From Aquisalimonas sp. (GTDB lineage Bacteria > Pseudomonadota > Gammaproteobacteria > Nitrococcales > Aquisalimonadaceae), in contig NZ_SKOG01000042.1 of NCBI RefSeq assembly GCF_007120195.1, positions 1-39,050 of the forward strand: a DNA stretch of 39,050 bases. The letters are read 5' to 3'. This document shows positions 19,313 to 27,490 of this stretch, one piece after another (the first letter of the stretch is position 1; the number at the start of each line of letters is the position of its first letter). Both the position numbers and the translations under genes were made by a program. Below the pieces are notes generated by a model. It worked only from the letters and a program-made list of their open reading frames with translations, did not search any database and was not told the origin of the DNA.

Positions 19313-20013
19313 CAGCGCACGATGTTGTCGCTGAATTGGGCCATGGGCACGACTTCGGCGTCGCCGCGAATACGCGCGTCCGCCTCGCCGTTCAGGTACT
19401 CCACGGCGAGGCGGGCCTGGAACTCCTCGAAGAATCGCTGAAACAGCTCGCCGCCGAGGGTTCCCCTGACGTACAGGGCGTCCTCCGAGGCATTGTGCTC
19501 CAACAGGACCGCCGCCAGCGGCTGCTCCGCAGGCCCGGAGACGACCTCACCGCCAGCATACGGGTCATAGACGCTGTTCTCAGCGCAGCATGTGATCTTG
19601 CCGCCATGGCTCCCCTGGCCCGGTTGGCGAAAACCGATATAGCTGACCTGCCCGGTGGGGTGCGCCATCTTGTGGGCGCAGATCGCCGAAAACGCCACCA
19701 GCGTCTTCTCGGGTCCGACGCCCCCAGGCCAATCGTACGTCTCGCCGTCGCGCGTGCGCAGACCGGTTCGGGGCGCAACGCTCTGCCCCAGGTTGAGCAG
19801 GAAACACGGCGTCGCGGCATAGGGGTAGTGGAAGACATAATTGCGACCGGGCGCGACCGCCGCCGGGCGCACCGGTTCGCCGCGGTGATCGACCAGGCGG
19901 ACCGTTTCGTAGTGCCGTGGGGTCGCCTCGCCGCGAGCAAAGAGCCACTGCGGGCTGAACCCCAAACACCCCACTCCCACTGCACAGGCTTTGACAAACC
20001 CTCGCCGATGCAT
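19309..20013 (-). CDS. Tat-exported Rieske-like protein with unusual cluster motif
   Basis: The product has 234 residues. The N terminus MHRRGFVKACAVGVGCLGF has a twin-arginine motif (RRGFVK), so it is probably exported folded with a cofactor. A CxH pair is at Cys112 and His114 (SAICAHKMAHPT), and Cys142-Cys143 in ITCCAENSVYDPYAGG is the expected second half of a Rieske site. Where a classical Rieske protein has CxxH, this one has CCAEN with no His. The downstream GPAEQPLAAVLLE resembles the Pro-loop region. It may hold a [2Fe-2S] cluster with altered ligands or have lost it. It lies 87 bp downstream of sodC on the same strand. The name describes the fold only. Confidence 0.6.
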   Translation of the reverse strand: MHRRGFVKACAVGVGCLGFSPQWLFARGEATPRHYETVRLVDHRGEPVRPAAVAPGRNYVFHYPYAATPCFLLNLGQSVAPRTGLRTRDGETYDWPGGVGPEKTLVAFSAICAHKMAHPTGQVSYIGFRQPGQGSHGGKITCCAENSVYDPYAGGEVVSGPAEQPLAAVLLEHNASEDALYVRGTLGGELFQRFFEEFQARLAVEYLNGEADARIRGDAEVVPMAQFSDNIVRC

Positions 20014-20100
20014 AGGCGCCCTCCTTGAGACGGGGCCACCCCGGGCCGCGCTGTCATGGACACGGAAACGGCCCGGGCTGGTCCACGCGGGCCAATTCGC

Positions 20101-20640
20101 TCAGCCGCCCCCCACAACGCCGCAGGCAATGCGGTCACCCGCGCCGCCGATGGGCTGAGACGCGTGGTCATCAGGATTTTCGTGGATAACAAGGGCTGCG
20201 CCGTCGTCATCGAGTATCTCAGCCCCCACGCTGCCATCGAGACTGGCACGGTCGTTGAACATCTCGGCCTTGGCGGTGCCGTCACTGTTGACGAAGAAGT
20301 TGGGCAAATCCCCCGCGTCTGGCCCGTCCGGGTTGAGATAGCCGTGCTTGACGTCGTCCGGATTCAGATGGCCGCCGGACGCCTGGAAGCCTTCCTCGGG
20401 GTCGTCGCAGTCACCCACCGCGTGGATGTGAATTGCCTTCCAACCCTCGGGAAGATCGGTGATCTGCAGATTTATCAGCACACCGGCCGTTCCCTGTTCC
20501 AAGCTGGCATGGCCGACCACTTCGCCGTCGTTATCAACAAACTCAACGCTGGCCGCAGGGGGTAGTTCCATCTCATCCGCCTGAGCAGCGAACGGGGTTA
20601 TTGCGAGCGCGCAGACGAACAGCGTGTTGTGAAGCTTCAT
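20101..20640 (-). CDS. sodC: Cu/Zn superoxide dismutase SodC
   Basis: The product has 179 residues. MKLHNTLFVCALAITPFAAQA is a Sec signal peptide. Copper ligands are His71 and His73 (AIHIHAVGDC), His91 (ASGGHLNP, bridging) and His153 (VIHENPDDHA). The disulfide is Cys78-Cys173 and the end GAGDRIACGVVGGG is standard. The zinc site has His91, His99 and Asp111, but the position usually filled by His in GHLGDLP is Asp108 here (GPDAGDLP). It destroys superoxide in the periplasm. The sequence is rich in Asp and Glu, as expected for an exported halophile protein. It is 83 bp downstream of moaB. Confidence 0.92.
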   Translation of the reverse strand: MKLHNTLFVCALAITPFAAQADEMELPPAASVEFVDNDGEVVGHASLEQGTAGVLINLQITDLPEGWKAIHIHAVGDCDDPEEGFQASGGHLNPDDVKHGYLNPDGPDAGDLPNFFVNSDGTAKAEMFNDRASLDGSVGAEILDDDGAALVIHENPDDHASQPIGGAGDRIACGVVGGG

Positions 20641-20723
20641 GATGCCTCCAAGGTTGTCGTTGTCGTTGCCTCTCGAGCTAAGGATAGTCACGAGCGACGG
20701 CGAGACAACCGCCTGCCCAAGGT

Positions 20724-21269
20724 TTACCCGCCCAAGTGTTCGCGCAGACGTGGAATCAGGGATACGAAATTGCAAGGCTTGTGGCGGCGGTCGAGCTGTT
20801 GCTGGAGGATGCCATCCCAGGCCGTGGCGCAAGCACCCGAAGACCCGGGCAGAACGAACAGCAACGTCCCGTTGGCCACGCCACCCACTGCCCGCGACTG
20901 AATCGTGGAGCTGCCGATCTCCTGCCACGACAGATAACGGAAGAGCTCGCCGAAGCCGCTCACCTCCATATCCAGAAGGGGTTTGACCGCCTCCGGGGTG
21001 GTGTCGCGGCCGGTAATGCCCGTCCCTCCAGTCGTCAACACAACTTTCACCTGTTCCTCGGCGATCCACCGCGAGACCACAGCTCGCACCTGGTAGATGT
21101 CGTCCCGGACGATGGCCCGATCCGCGAGTGTGTGGCCGGCCGACTCGACGCGCCCCACGAGGAGTTTGCCGGACGTGTCCTCATCCTGGGTGCGACTGTC
21201 CGAGACGGTCAGCACAGCCACCGGCAACGACACGAAGCCGGTGGCATCCGCTGTCATCGCATCACTCAT
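20724..21269 (-). CDS. moaB: Molybdenum cofactor protein MoaB
   Basis: The product has 181 residues from ATG 21269. The MogA/MoaB fold is clear: LPVAVLTVSDSRTQDEDTSG at the start, VKVVLTTGGTGITGRDTTPE as the molybdopterin-binding TTGGTG motif, FGELFRYLSWQEIGSST, and LLFVLPGSSGACATAWDGIL. The closing NFVSLIPRLREHL is typical of MoaB rather than MogA. It belongs to molybdopterin adenylylation or is a structural relative without that activity, as reported for E. coli MoaB. It overlaps moaE by 8 bp. moaA, moaC and moeA are not in the window. Confidence 0.9.
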   Translation of the reverse strand: MSDAMTADATGFVSLPVAVLTVSDSRTQDEDTSGKLLVGRVESAGHTLADRAIVRDDIYQVRAVVSRWIAEEQVKVVLTTGGTGITGRDTTPEAVKPLLDMEVSGFGELFRYLSWQEIGSSTIQSRAVGGVANGTLLFVLPGSSGACATAWDGILQQQLDRRHKPCNFVSLIPRLREHLGG

Positions 21270-21726
21270 GACTGCTTCCTCCCTGCTGCCGCGAAGGGGC
21301 GTCCGAGGCCTCCAGCGGCACACCCTCCTGATAGCCCGTCGAACCGTCACTGTAGAAGTCTTGCTTCCACACCGGCAAGCGTTCTTTCAGCGTGTCGATG
21401 GCGTACTCGCCGGCGTGGAACGCCTCCGCACGGTGCGCGGCCCGCACGGCGACCAGGACACTGGCCTCGCCGATCTCCAGGCGGCCGATGCGGTGCATGA
21501 TTCGGCATTCGGCAATGTCGAAGCGCTCCAGGGTCTCGCGCTCCAGTTCCTCGAGCACCCGCTCGGCCATCGGCTCATAGGCCGAGTAGTGCATGGACGA
21601 AACACCGCGCCCGAGGTGATGGTTCCGGACCGTGCCGCCGAAGACCACGAACGCCCCACAAGCGTCATTCTCCGTCTCCGCCAGCAAGGTATCGACGTCC
21701 AGAGGCGCCTGGGTAATCCGCTGCAT
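21262..21726 (-). CDS. moaE: Molybdopterin synthase catalytic subunit MoaE
   Basis: The product has 154 residues. ATG 21726 is chosen over GTG 21729 because AGGAGG lies 7 bp upstream of it. Conserved parts are GAFVVFGGTVRNHHLGRGVS, MHYSAYEPMAERVLEELERE, IMHRIGRLEIGEASVLVAV, AAHRAEAFHAGEYAIDTLKE and the catalytic-Lys region PVWKQDFYSDGS. With thiocarboxylated MoaD it converts cyclic pyranopterin monophosphate to molybdopterin. It follows moaD by 11 bp. Confidence 0.94.
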   Translation of the reverse strand: MQRITQAPLDVDTLLAETENDACGAFVVFGGTVRNHHLGRGVSSMHYSAYEPMAERVLEELERETLERFDIAECRIMHRIGRLEIGEASVLVAVRAAHRAEAFHAGEYAIDTLKERLPVWKQDFYSDGSTGYQEGVPLEASDAPSRQQGGSSHE

Positions 21727-21737
21727 CACACCACCTC

Positions 21738-21998
21738 CTAGCTTCTCCCACGGTGCCCGCCGCTCACCGGCGGTAACAACACCAGCGGCTGCCGCGGATC
21801 CACCGGATCCGAGCGCCGCACGAGGCTCTCCCCCTGGGCGCAGGCGACGCGCGGCAGGTGCGCGGACAGGGCTGGGACCTCCTGGCGCAGCCGTTCCAGT
21901 ACCTGATCGACGGTGAGCTCATCGTCGACGATATCGACTTGCAGCGACCGCGTGCCGGCCACCTGTTGCAACACACCGTAGAACTGAATATCCAGCAT
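21738..21998 (-). CDS. moaD: Molybdopterin synthase sulfur carrier MoaD (C-terminally extended)
   Basis: The product has 86 residues from ATG 21998. The ubiquitin-like fold is recognisable: MLDIQFYGVLQQVAGTRSLQ, VDQVLERLRQEVPALSAHL, and LVLLPPVSGG. MoaD must end in Gly-Gly so that MoeB can adenylate and sulfurate the C terminus. Here the frame continues past SGG with HRGRS before TAG at 21738-21740. Either a peptidase trims the tail, or the copy is inactive, or the base sequence is wrong. The position directly before moaE otherwise fits a working synthase. Confidence 0.88.
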   Translation of the reverse strand: MLDIQFYGVLQQVAGTRSLQVDIVDDELTVDQVLERLRQEVPALSAHLPRVACAQGESLVRRSDPVDPRQPLVLLPPVSGGHRGRS

Positions 21999-22144
21999 CA
22001 GACCTCCCGGCAAAAGTTGGGCAGGCGTGCCTGCTCCGGCGTCAAAAGCGGCACCTCCCTGGCGCCAAAGTATGCCACAGGGACCCGTGACGCCGGGCGA
22101 CGTTGTGTTATCGTGGTAGACACAGTCTAAAGCGGTGGGACGGC

Positions 22145-22576
22145 ATGGAACTCCAAGATCTCGTCGATACGTTTGAATTCCTGGATGACTGGGAAGACCG
22201 GTACCGTCTGCTCATCGACATGGGGCGGGAACTGCCCGAATTCCCCGAGCAGGCCCGTACCGAGGCTAATCGGGTCAATGGCTGTACCAGCAATGTCTGG
22301 CTCGTCACGGAAGTCGAGAACGCCAACCCGCCACGGCTGCATTTTCGCGCCGACAGCGACGCCTTTATCGTCAAGGGGCTGGTGGCGATCCTGCTGAAGG
22401 CCTACTCGGGCCGGACACCGCAGGAAATCCTCGAAACGGACATCGAGGGTCTGTTCAACCAGCTCGGCCTCAGCAAACAGCTCACCCCCAATCGGCGCGA
22501 CGGCTTCTTTGCCATGGTCAAGCGCATTCACGGGCTTGCCGGTGAGCATGCGGACAGGGCTGCCGCAAACGCCTGA
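22145..22576 (+). CDS. sufE: Cysteine desulfuration protein SufE
   Basis: The product has 143 residues. LQDLVDTFEFLDDWEDRYRL is the typical N-terminal helix; Cys47 in NRVNGCTSNVW accepts the persulfide from a SufS-type desulfurase; VKGLVAILLKAYSGRTPQEI and LFNQLGLSKQLTPNRRDGF complete the fold. It stimulates cysteine desulfurase and hands sulfur to SufBCD for Fe-S assembly. It stands alone, without sufS, divergent from moaD. A hairpin closes it 23 bp downstream. Confidence 0.92.
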   Translation: MELQDLVDTFEFLDDWEDRYRLLIDMGRELPEFPEQARTEANRVNGCTSNVWLVTEVENANPPRLHFRADSDAFIVKGLVAILLKAYSGRTPQEILETDIEGLFNQLGLSKQLTPNRRDGFFAMVKRIHGLAGEHADRAAANA

Positions 22577-22598
22577 GGGAACAAAACAGAACAAGGGT

Positions 22599-22629
22599 GC
22601 GCCTGCGGCGCGGTTTGCACCGCAGGCGC
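22599..22629. terminator. Bidirectional hairpin between sufE and the quinone reductase gene
   Basis: GCGCCTGCGG (22599-22608) pairs with CCGCAGGCGC (22620-22629), a 10-bp stem with an 11-nt loop between convergent genes. No T tract is present. The arm sequence recurs at 37167-37212, so it may be a member of a genomic repeat family used as a transcript end. Confidence 0.5.
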
Positions 22630-22640
22630 TCGACACTGTA

Positions 22641-23624
22641 TCAACTCCTGTCCGTGGTGAGCACGATCTTGCCAGTGGCTTTGCGGCTGAGCAGGGCGTT
22701 CAGGGCCTCCCCGGCCTGCTCCAGCGGATACGACTTCCACACATGCGGCTTGAGCTTGCCTTCGGCGTGCAAGGCAAAGAGCTCCTGGAAGTTCCTGGCA
22801 TTGTCCTGGGGTTGGCGGCGCACGAAATCGCCCCAGAACACGCCCACCACACTCGAGCCCTTGAGCAACGGCAGGTTGGCGGGGATCTTGGGAATAGCGC
22901 CACTGGCGAACCCGACGATCAGCAGCCGCCCGTTCCAGTTGATACAGCGCAGCGACTGCTCACAGGCCTCGCCCCCCACCGGATCGTAGATGACATCCGC
23001 GCCCTTGCCGTCGGTCAGCTCCTTGACTGTGTCTTTGAGGCTGTCCTCGGCGTAGTTCACCAACGCGTCGGCGCCGTGTTCTTTGGCCACCTGCAGCTTT
23101 TCCCCGGAGCTGGCAGCGGCGATAACGCGCGCCCCCATAGCCTTGCCCAACTCGACCGCGGCGAGGCCGACCCCGCCCGACGCCCCGAGCACCAGCAGTG
23201 TCTCTCCCGCCGCAAGCCCGGCGCGCTGTTTCAGGGCGTGGTAGGAGGTACCGTACACCATTGGGAAGCCGCCGCCGGTGACGTAGTCCATGCTGGGGGG
23301 CATGGGGAGGACGCGGTCAGCGCCGATCACCACTTCTTCGGCAAACCCGCCCCATCCGGTGAGCGAGATGACGGGATCACCCACTTTGAGGTGTTGCACG
23401 CCGGAACCCACTTCCAACACCTCGCCGGCGACTTCGGAACCCGGCGAGAATGGTAGTTCCGGCTGAATCTGGTACTTACCCCGGATGATCAGGGTATCCG
23501 GGAAGTTGACGCCGCAGGCGTGAATGCCGATGCGCACATCGCTCTCACCCACCGGGGCGCTGGCCACGGCTTCAACGACCAGGGATTCCGGCGGCCCATG
23601 TTCCTTGCAAAGCACAGCTCGCAT
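22641..23624 (-). CDS. NADPH:quinone oxidoreductase family protein (MDR, zinc-less)
   Basis: The product has 327 residues from ATG 23624, with AGGAG 7 bp upstream (GTG 23630 would be too close). It is a medium-chain dehydrogenase/reductase of the quinone oxidoreductase type: N-terminal GroES-like part with IHACGVNFPDTLIIRGKYQ, no catalytic zinc ligands, then the Rossmann motif GASGGVGLAAVELGKAMGA and the NADPH region AAASSGEKLQVAKEHGADA. VIYDPVGGEACEQSLRCINW matches the family. It likely reduces an enone, quinone or acyl substrate with NADPH. It is the last gene of the minus-strand lipid run. Confidence 0.85.
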   Translation of the reverse strand: MRAVLCKEHGPPESLVVEAVASAPVGESDVRIGIHACGVNFPDTLIIRGKYQIQPELPFSPGSEVAGEVLEVGSGVQHLKVGDPVISLTGWGGFAEEVVIGADRVLPMPPSMDYVTGGGFPMVYGTSYHALKQRAGLAAGETLLVLGASGGVGLAAVELGKAMGARVIAAASSGEKLQVAKEHGADALVNYAEDSLKDTVKELTDGKGADVIYDPVGGEACEQSLRCINWNGRLLIVGFASGAIPKIPANLPLLKGSSVVGVFWGDFVRRQPQDNARNFQELFALHAEGKLKPHVWKSYPLEQAGEALNALLSRKATGKIVLTTDRS

Positions 23625-23642
23625 GCTCACTCTCCTCTTGCC

Positions 23643-24650
23643 TCAGTCGTCCTGCACCTTGATGACCAGCTTGCCGAAGTTCTCACCCCGGAACAGCATC
23701 ATCAGGTGGTTGTGGAAGTCGTCGATACCATCGACCACGTGCTCGCGCGCCTGCAGCTTGCCCGCCTTAATCCACTGGGCCATCTGCCGGGCCGCTTCGT
23801 CGTAGCGGTGGCTGTAATCGAAGACCACGAAGCCTTCCATGCGGGCCCGGTGCACCAACAACGCCATGTAGTTCCGCGGCCCCCGCAACGATTCGGCCTT
23901 GTTGTACTGGGAGATGGCACCACAGAGCACCACGCGCGCATGCAACCGAAGCCGCGCCAGGGCGCCCTCGAGGATCTCGCCGCCGACGTTGTCAAAGTAC
24001 ACGTCGACCCCGTGGGGGCAGGCCCGCTTGATGCCCTTGTGCACCTGCTCGGCCTTGTAGTCCACCACATCGTCGAAGCCGACCTCGCGGGCGAAATCGC
24101 ACTTTGCCTGGCCACCGGCGATACCGACAGCGGTGCAGCCCTGGATCTTGGCGATCTGCCCAACGGTCGCGCCGACAGCGCCGGCGGCGCCGGAGACCAG
24201 AACCGTATCACCTTCTTTGGGATTGCCCACCTCCAGCAACCCGAAATAGGCCGTCATGCCAGGCATGCCAAGCACGCCGAGGTAACGTTCCAGCGGTGCT
24301 ATGGACGGATCCACCTTGTGCACGCCGCGACCGTCGGAGACGGCATAGTGCTGGACGCCAAACGTGCCGCTGACGTAATCACCCTCGCTGAACGTGGCGC
24401 TCCGGGAGCTGACGATGCGACCGACAGCCCCGGCACGCATGACATCACCCAGTGCCACCGGCTCAATGTAGGATCGGCCCTCGTTCATCCAGCCACGCAT
24501 GGCCGGATCGACGGAGAGGTACAGCACCTTGACCAGAAACTCGCCATCCTGCGGTTGCGGCAACGGAGTCTCGCTAATCTCGAAGATTTCCGGCGCCGGC
24601 TCACCGACGGGGCGCTGCACCAGCTTCACCTGGCGGTTGTTATCACGCAT
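23643..24650 (-). CDS. NADP-dependent alkenal/one reductase (CurA/leukotriene B4 dehydrogenase-like)
   Basis: The product has 335 residues, the usual length for this MDR subfamily. Signs are VLYLSVDPAMRGWMNEGRSY at residues 48-67, GVLGMPGMTAYFGLLEVGNP, the nucleotide loop VSGAAGAVGATVGQIAKIQG, and VDVYFDNVGGEILEGALARL followed by ISQYN. Relatives reduce the double bond of alpha,beta-unsaturated ketones and aldehydes with NADPH (E. coli CurA, mammalian prostaglandin reductase). It is 17 bp after the acyl-CoA dehydrogenase gene and 18 bp before the quinone reductase gene. Confidence 0.88.
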   Translation of the reverse strand: MRDNNRQVKLVQRPVGEPAPEIFEISETPLPQPQDGEFLVKVLYLSVDPAMRGWMNEGRSYIEPVALGDVMRAGAVGRIVSSRSATFSEGDYVSGTFGVQHYAVSDGRGVHKVDPSIAPLERYLGVLGMPGMTAYFGLLEVGNPKEGDTVLVSGAAGAVGATVGQIAKIQGCTAVGIAGGQAKCDFAREVGFDDVVDYKAEQVHKGIKRACPHGVDVYFDNVGGEILEGALARLRLHARVVLCGAISQYNKAESLRGPRNYMALLVHRARMEGFVVFDYSHRYDEAARQMAQWIKAGKLQAREHVVDGIDDFHNHLMMLFRGENFGKLVIKVQDD

Positions 24651-24667
24651 TTGATTTCCCTTTGCTT

Positions 24668-26467
24668 TCAGAACCAGTCCTCGTGCATGGCAAGACAGGT
24701 ATCGTCGAGTCCTTGCAACAAGCGGCTGTGGTGGTCAATCTGCGGGAGCTCCCAACGCAGGTAATACCGCGCCGCCTGAAGCTTGCCCTGGTAAAAGGCG
24801 GTGTCGTCGGCCACGGCACCCCCCAGGGCTTGCGCAGCGACGGTGGCCTGGCGCAGCCAAAGCCAGGCAACGACGAAGCGCCCCATGAGATCCAGATAGA
24901 CAGCGGCGTTCGCCAACACCGCCTCCGGGCCGTGGGTCTCGAAAGCCTCGTCCAAGGCGAGGGCGGTCGCTACCACGGTGTCCGTGGCCCGTTCGAACTC
25001 GCCGGCCAGCGGGGCGGTCGCCTCCTGCTGCTGCGCCTCCCCAATTGCAACCTCTGCCCGCGCGAGCAGGGCCTTGAACCCGGCACCCCCATGCTGGCGC
25101 ATCTTGCGACCGAGCAGGTCCATGGCCTGGATGCCATTGGTGCCCTCATGAATCGGATTCAGCCGGTTATCACGGTAGAACTGCTCCACCGGGTAATCGC
25201 GGGTGTAGCCGGAGCCGCCCAGCACCTGGATGGCGAGATCATTGGCCTTGCAACCGTACTCGGCTGTCCAGGACTTCACTACGGGCGTTAGCAGATCAAG
25301 GAGCTCCTGTGCCTCGGCTCGCGCCGCCTCCCCGGGCGCGGTGCGGGTGTCGTCGAACAGCGAGGCGGCATACAGGCACAGCGCCATGCCGCCCTCGGCG
25401 TACGCCTTTTGCGCCAACAACATGCGGCGGACGTCCGCATGCTGGATGATGGGGACCTGCTTGCCTTCGCCCTTGGCGGTCACGGGGCGGCCTTGCGGGC
25501 GGTTGCGGGCGAACTCCAGGCTGTGTAGATAACCGGTGTATCCCAGCAGCGCCGCGCCCACACCGACACCAATGCGGGCCTCGTTCATCATGTGGAACAT
25601 GTACGCGAGCCCCTTGTTCGGCTCACCCACCAGGTAGCCGTGACACTCGCCCTGGTCGCCGAAGTTCAGCACCGTGGACGTGGTGCCCCGGTAGCCCATC
25701 TTGTGCAGCAGGCCCGCCAGGGTGACGTCGTTGCGCTCGGCGGGCCGGCCGTCGGCGCCCAGGCGGAACTTCGGCACGATGAATAGCGAAATCCCTTTAA
25801 CCCCGGCAGGCGCGCCTTCGATGCGGGCGATCACCATGTGGACGATGTTGTCGGTAATATCCTGGTCGCCACCGGAGATGTATATCTTGTTGCCGACGAT
25901 CCGGTAGGAGCCGTCGTCCTGGGGAATGGCCCGGGTGCGCAGGTCCCCCAGAGACGACCCGGCATGGGGCTCGGTCAGCGCCATGGTCCCCGAGAACCGG
26001 CCATCGAGCAGCGGCGGCAGCCAGCGCGCCCTCTGCTCGTCGGTGCCGTGCGCACTCACCAGGTTCGCCGCGGCGACGGTTAGGAACGGGTAAGCCGCAG
26101 TGGAGACATTGGCGGCGAAGAAATACCCGTTGCAGGCCTGCTGGATGGTCGTGGGCAGCTGCATGCCGCCGTCTTCGGCGTCATGGTGGGCGGCTAGAAA
26201 GCCGGCGTCGGCAAACGCCCGCCAGGCGGCCTTGGTCTCCGGGATGGTCTCGGCGGCACCATTGCGGAACACGGGCTCGTTTTCATCGCCCTTGCGGTTG
26301 TGGGGTGCGAACTGTTCCTCGGCGATTTGCCGGGCCGTTTCCAGCGCGGCGTCGAAGGTCTCGCGGCTGTGCTCGGTGAAGCGCTCACGCTGTGTCAAGG
26401 CCTCCACCCCCAGCAGCTCATAGAGCTGGAAGCGCAGATCACGACTGTTGATCAGCATCTCGTTCAT
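24668..26467 (-). CDS. Acyl-CoA dehydrogenase, large (~600-residue) DmdC-like type
   Basis: The product has 599 residues from ATG 26467, which has GAGG 9 bp upstream; ATG 26476 has it directly adjacent. The order is that of the large ACAD subfamily: N-terminal helices (SRDLRFQLYELLGVEALTQR), flavin region GTMALTEPHAGSSLGDLRTR, YRIVGNKIYISGGDQDIT, the substrate-side segment MMNEARIGVGVGAALLGYTG, and NPIHEGTNGIQAMDLLGRKM with the probable catalytic Glu. A C-terminal extra helical domain of about 130 residues follows. It oxidises an acyl-CoA with transfer of electrons to ETF. The exact substrate (3-methylmercaptopropionyl-CoA, aromatic or long-chain acyl-CoA) cannot be read from sequence. Confidence 0.88.
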   Translation of the reverse strand: MNEMLINSRDLRFQLYELLGVEALTQRERFTEHSRETFDAALETARQIAEEQFAPHNRKGDENEPVFRNGAAETIPETKAAWRAFADAGFLAAHHDAEDGGMQLPTTIQQACNGYFFAANVSTAAYPFLTVAAANLVSAHGTDEQRARWLPPLLDGRFSGTMALTEPHAGSSLGDLRTRAIPQDDGSYRIVGNKIYISGGDQDITDNIVHMVIARIEGAPAGVKGISLFIVPKFRLGADGRPAERNDVTLAGLLHKMGYRGTTSTVLNFGDQGECHGYLVGEPNKGLAYMFHMMNEARIGVGVGAALLGYTGYLHSLEFARNRPQGRPVTAKGEGKQVPIIQHADVRRMLLAQKAYAEGGMALCLYAASLFDDTRTAPGEAARAEAQELLDLLTPVVKSWTAEYGCKANDLAIQVLGGSGYTRDYPVEQFYRDNRLNPIHEGTNGIQAMDLLGRKMRQHGGAGFKALLARAEVAIGEAQQQEATAPLAGEFERATDTVVATALALDEAFETHGPEAVLANAAVYLDLMGRFVVAWLWLRQATVAAQALGGAVADDTAFYQGKLQAARYYLRWELPQIDHHSRLLQGLDDTCLAMHEDWF

Positions 26468-26489
26468 GTCAGGCATCCTCGTGCATGGT

Positions 26490-27251
26490 CTATTGTGCGG
26501 TCATGCCGCCATCGACCGTGAGCTGATGGCCATTGACGAAACTCGCGGCGTCGGAACACAACCAAAGCACCCCCTCCGCCACTTCGCCCGGCTCGCCAAG
26601 ACGCCGCATAGGCGAGTTCTTCACCAATTTCTCAGCGAGGTCGGGCCGCCCGGTCAGGGAACGCTCGAACATCTCGGTGCGGATGAAGCTCGGGCACACC
26701 GCGTTGACCCGCACGCCCATGCGTCCGTACTCAACCGCGGCGGTGCGGGTCAGCCCCACAACACCGTGCTTGCTGGCGGCATAGGGACCGAGCAAGGGCA
26801 TGCCCACCAGCCCAGCCGTCGACGCCAGGTTGACGATGCTGCCCTGCCCCTGGCGCACCATTTGCGGTAGCTCATGCTTCATGCAAAGCCAGACACCCCT
26901 AAGGTTGATGTCCTGGATACGGTCCCAATCCTCTTCGCCGACCTCCGCGAGGGCCTGCAGCCCGTGTTCCACGCCAGCATTGTTGACCGCGCAGTCGAGC
27001 CGTCCGTAGGCCGCCACCGTCTCCCGGACCAGGGCGCGAATGTCTGCGGCCTCACGCATGTCGGCGCGCACGAATCGGGCCTCGGCGCCGGCCTTACGCG
27101 CCACCGCGGCGACCCTCTCTCCTTCCTTCTGGAGGATGTCCGCGATCACAACGCTCGCACCCCGCGAAGCCAGGCGCTCGACGATGGCCCGTCCGATGCC
27201 GCACGCGCCGCCCGTGACCAGCACCACCTTGCCCGCGAATTGCTCACCCAT
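26490..27251 (-). CDS. Short-chain dehydrogenase/reductase (FabG-like)
   Basis: The product has 253 residues from ATG 27251, with GAGGAG upstream. Classical SDR motifs are present: VVLVTGGACGIGRAIVERLA (cofactor loop), DCAVNNAGVEH, SIVNLASTAGLVGMPLLGPY with catalytic Ser, YAASKHG with catalytic Tyr and Lys, and the end LCSDAASFVNGHQLTVDGG. The Asp after the second strand (VVIADI) suggests NAD preference. It probably oxidises a 3-hydroxyacyl or related alcohol in the same route as the acyl-CoA dehydrogenase, which begins 22 bp further on. Confidence 0.88.
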   Translation of the reverse strand: MGEQFAGKVVLVTGGACGIGRAIVERLASRGASVVIADILQKEGERVAAVARKAGAEARFVRADMREAADIRALVRETVAAYGRLDCAVNNAGVEHGLQALAEVGEEDWDRIQDINLRGVWLCMKHELPQMVRQGQGSIVNLASTAGLVGMPLLGPYAASKHGVVGLTRTAAVEYGRMGVRVNAVCPSFIRTEMFERSLTGRPDLAEKLVKNSPMRRLGEPGEVAEGVLWLCSDAASFVNGHQLTVDGGMTAQ

Positions 27252-27261
27252 GGGGCGCTCC

Positions 27262-27436
27262 TCAGGCCAGCAGACTGCCATCGACGTTAGGCGCCCGTGG
27301 CATAACTGGACGCATCGGACGCCAGATACAGTATGGTCCCGGCCATCTCCTCGGGCTCCGCGTGACGGTGCATGGGAATGGCCGTGATGACGCCCTTGCG
27401 CACGTCCTTTTGCTCGAACAGACTCGCTTTATTCAT
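27262..27436 (-). pseudogene. Truncated, frameshifted SDR remnant
   Basis: From ATG 27436 the frame reads MNKASLFEQKDVRKGVITAI then PMHRHAEPEEMAGTILYLAS and DASSYATGA, followed by TAA at 27287-27289. This is the C-terminal fifth of a classical SDR (compare SPMRRLGEPGEVAEGVLWL of the neighbour). Shifting one base at the stop restores NVDGSLLA and a TGA at 27262-27264, the expected SDR ending. So the N-terminal cofactor and catalytic parts are deleted and the tail is frameshifted. It probably was a second SDR of this operon rather than a recent copy of its neighbour, since the two tails differ clearly. Confidence 0.75.
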
Positions 27437-27490
27437 CGTGCTGCTCCCAGGTTGGGTTGACGGCCAGTCCTCCCGGTCGCCGGGGCCATT

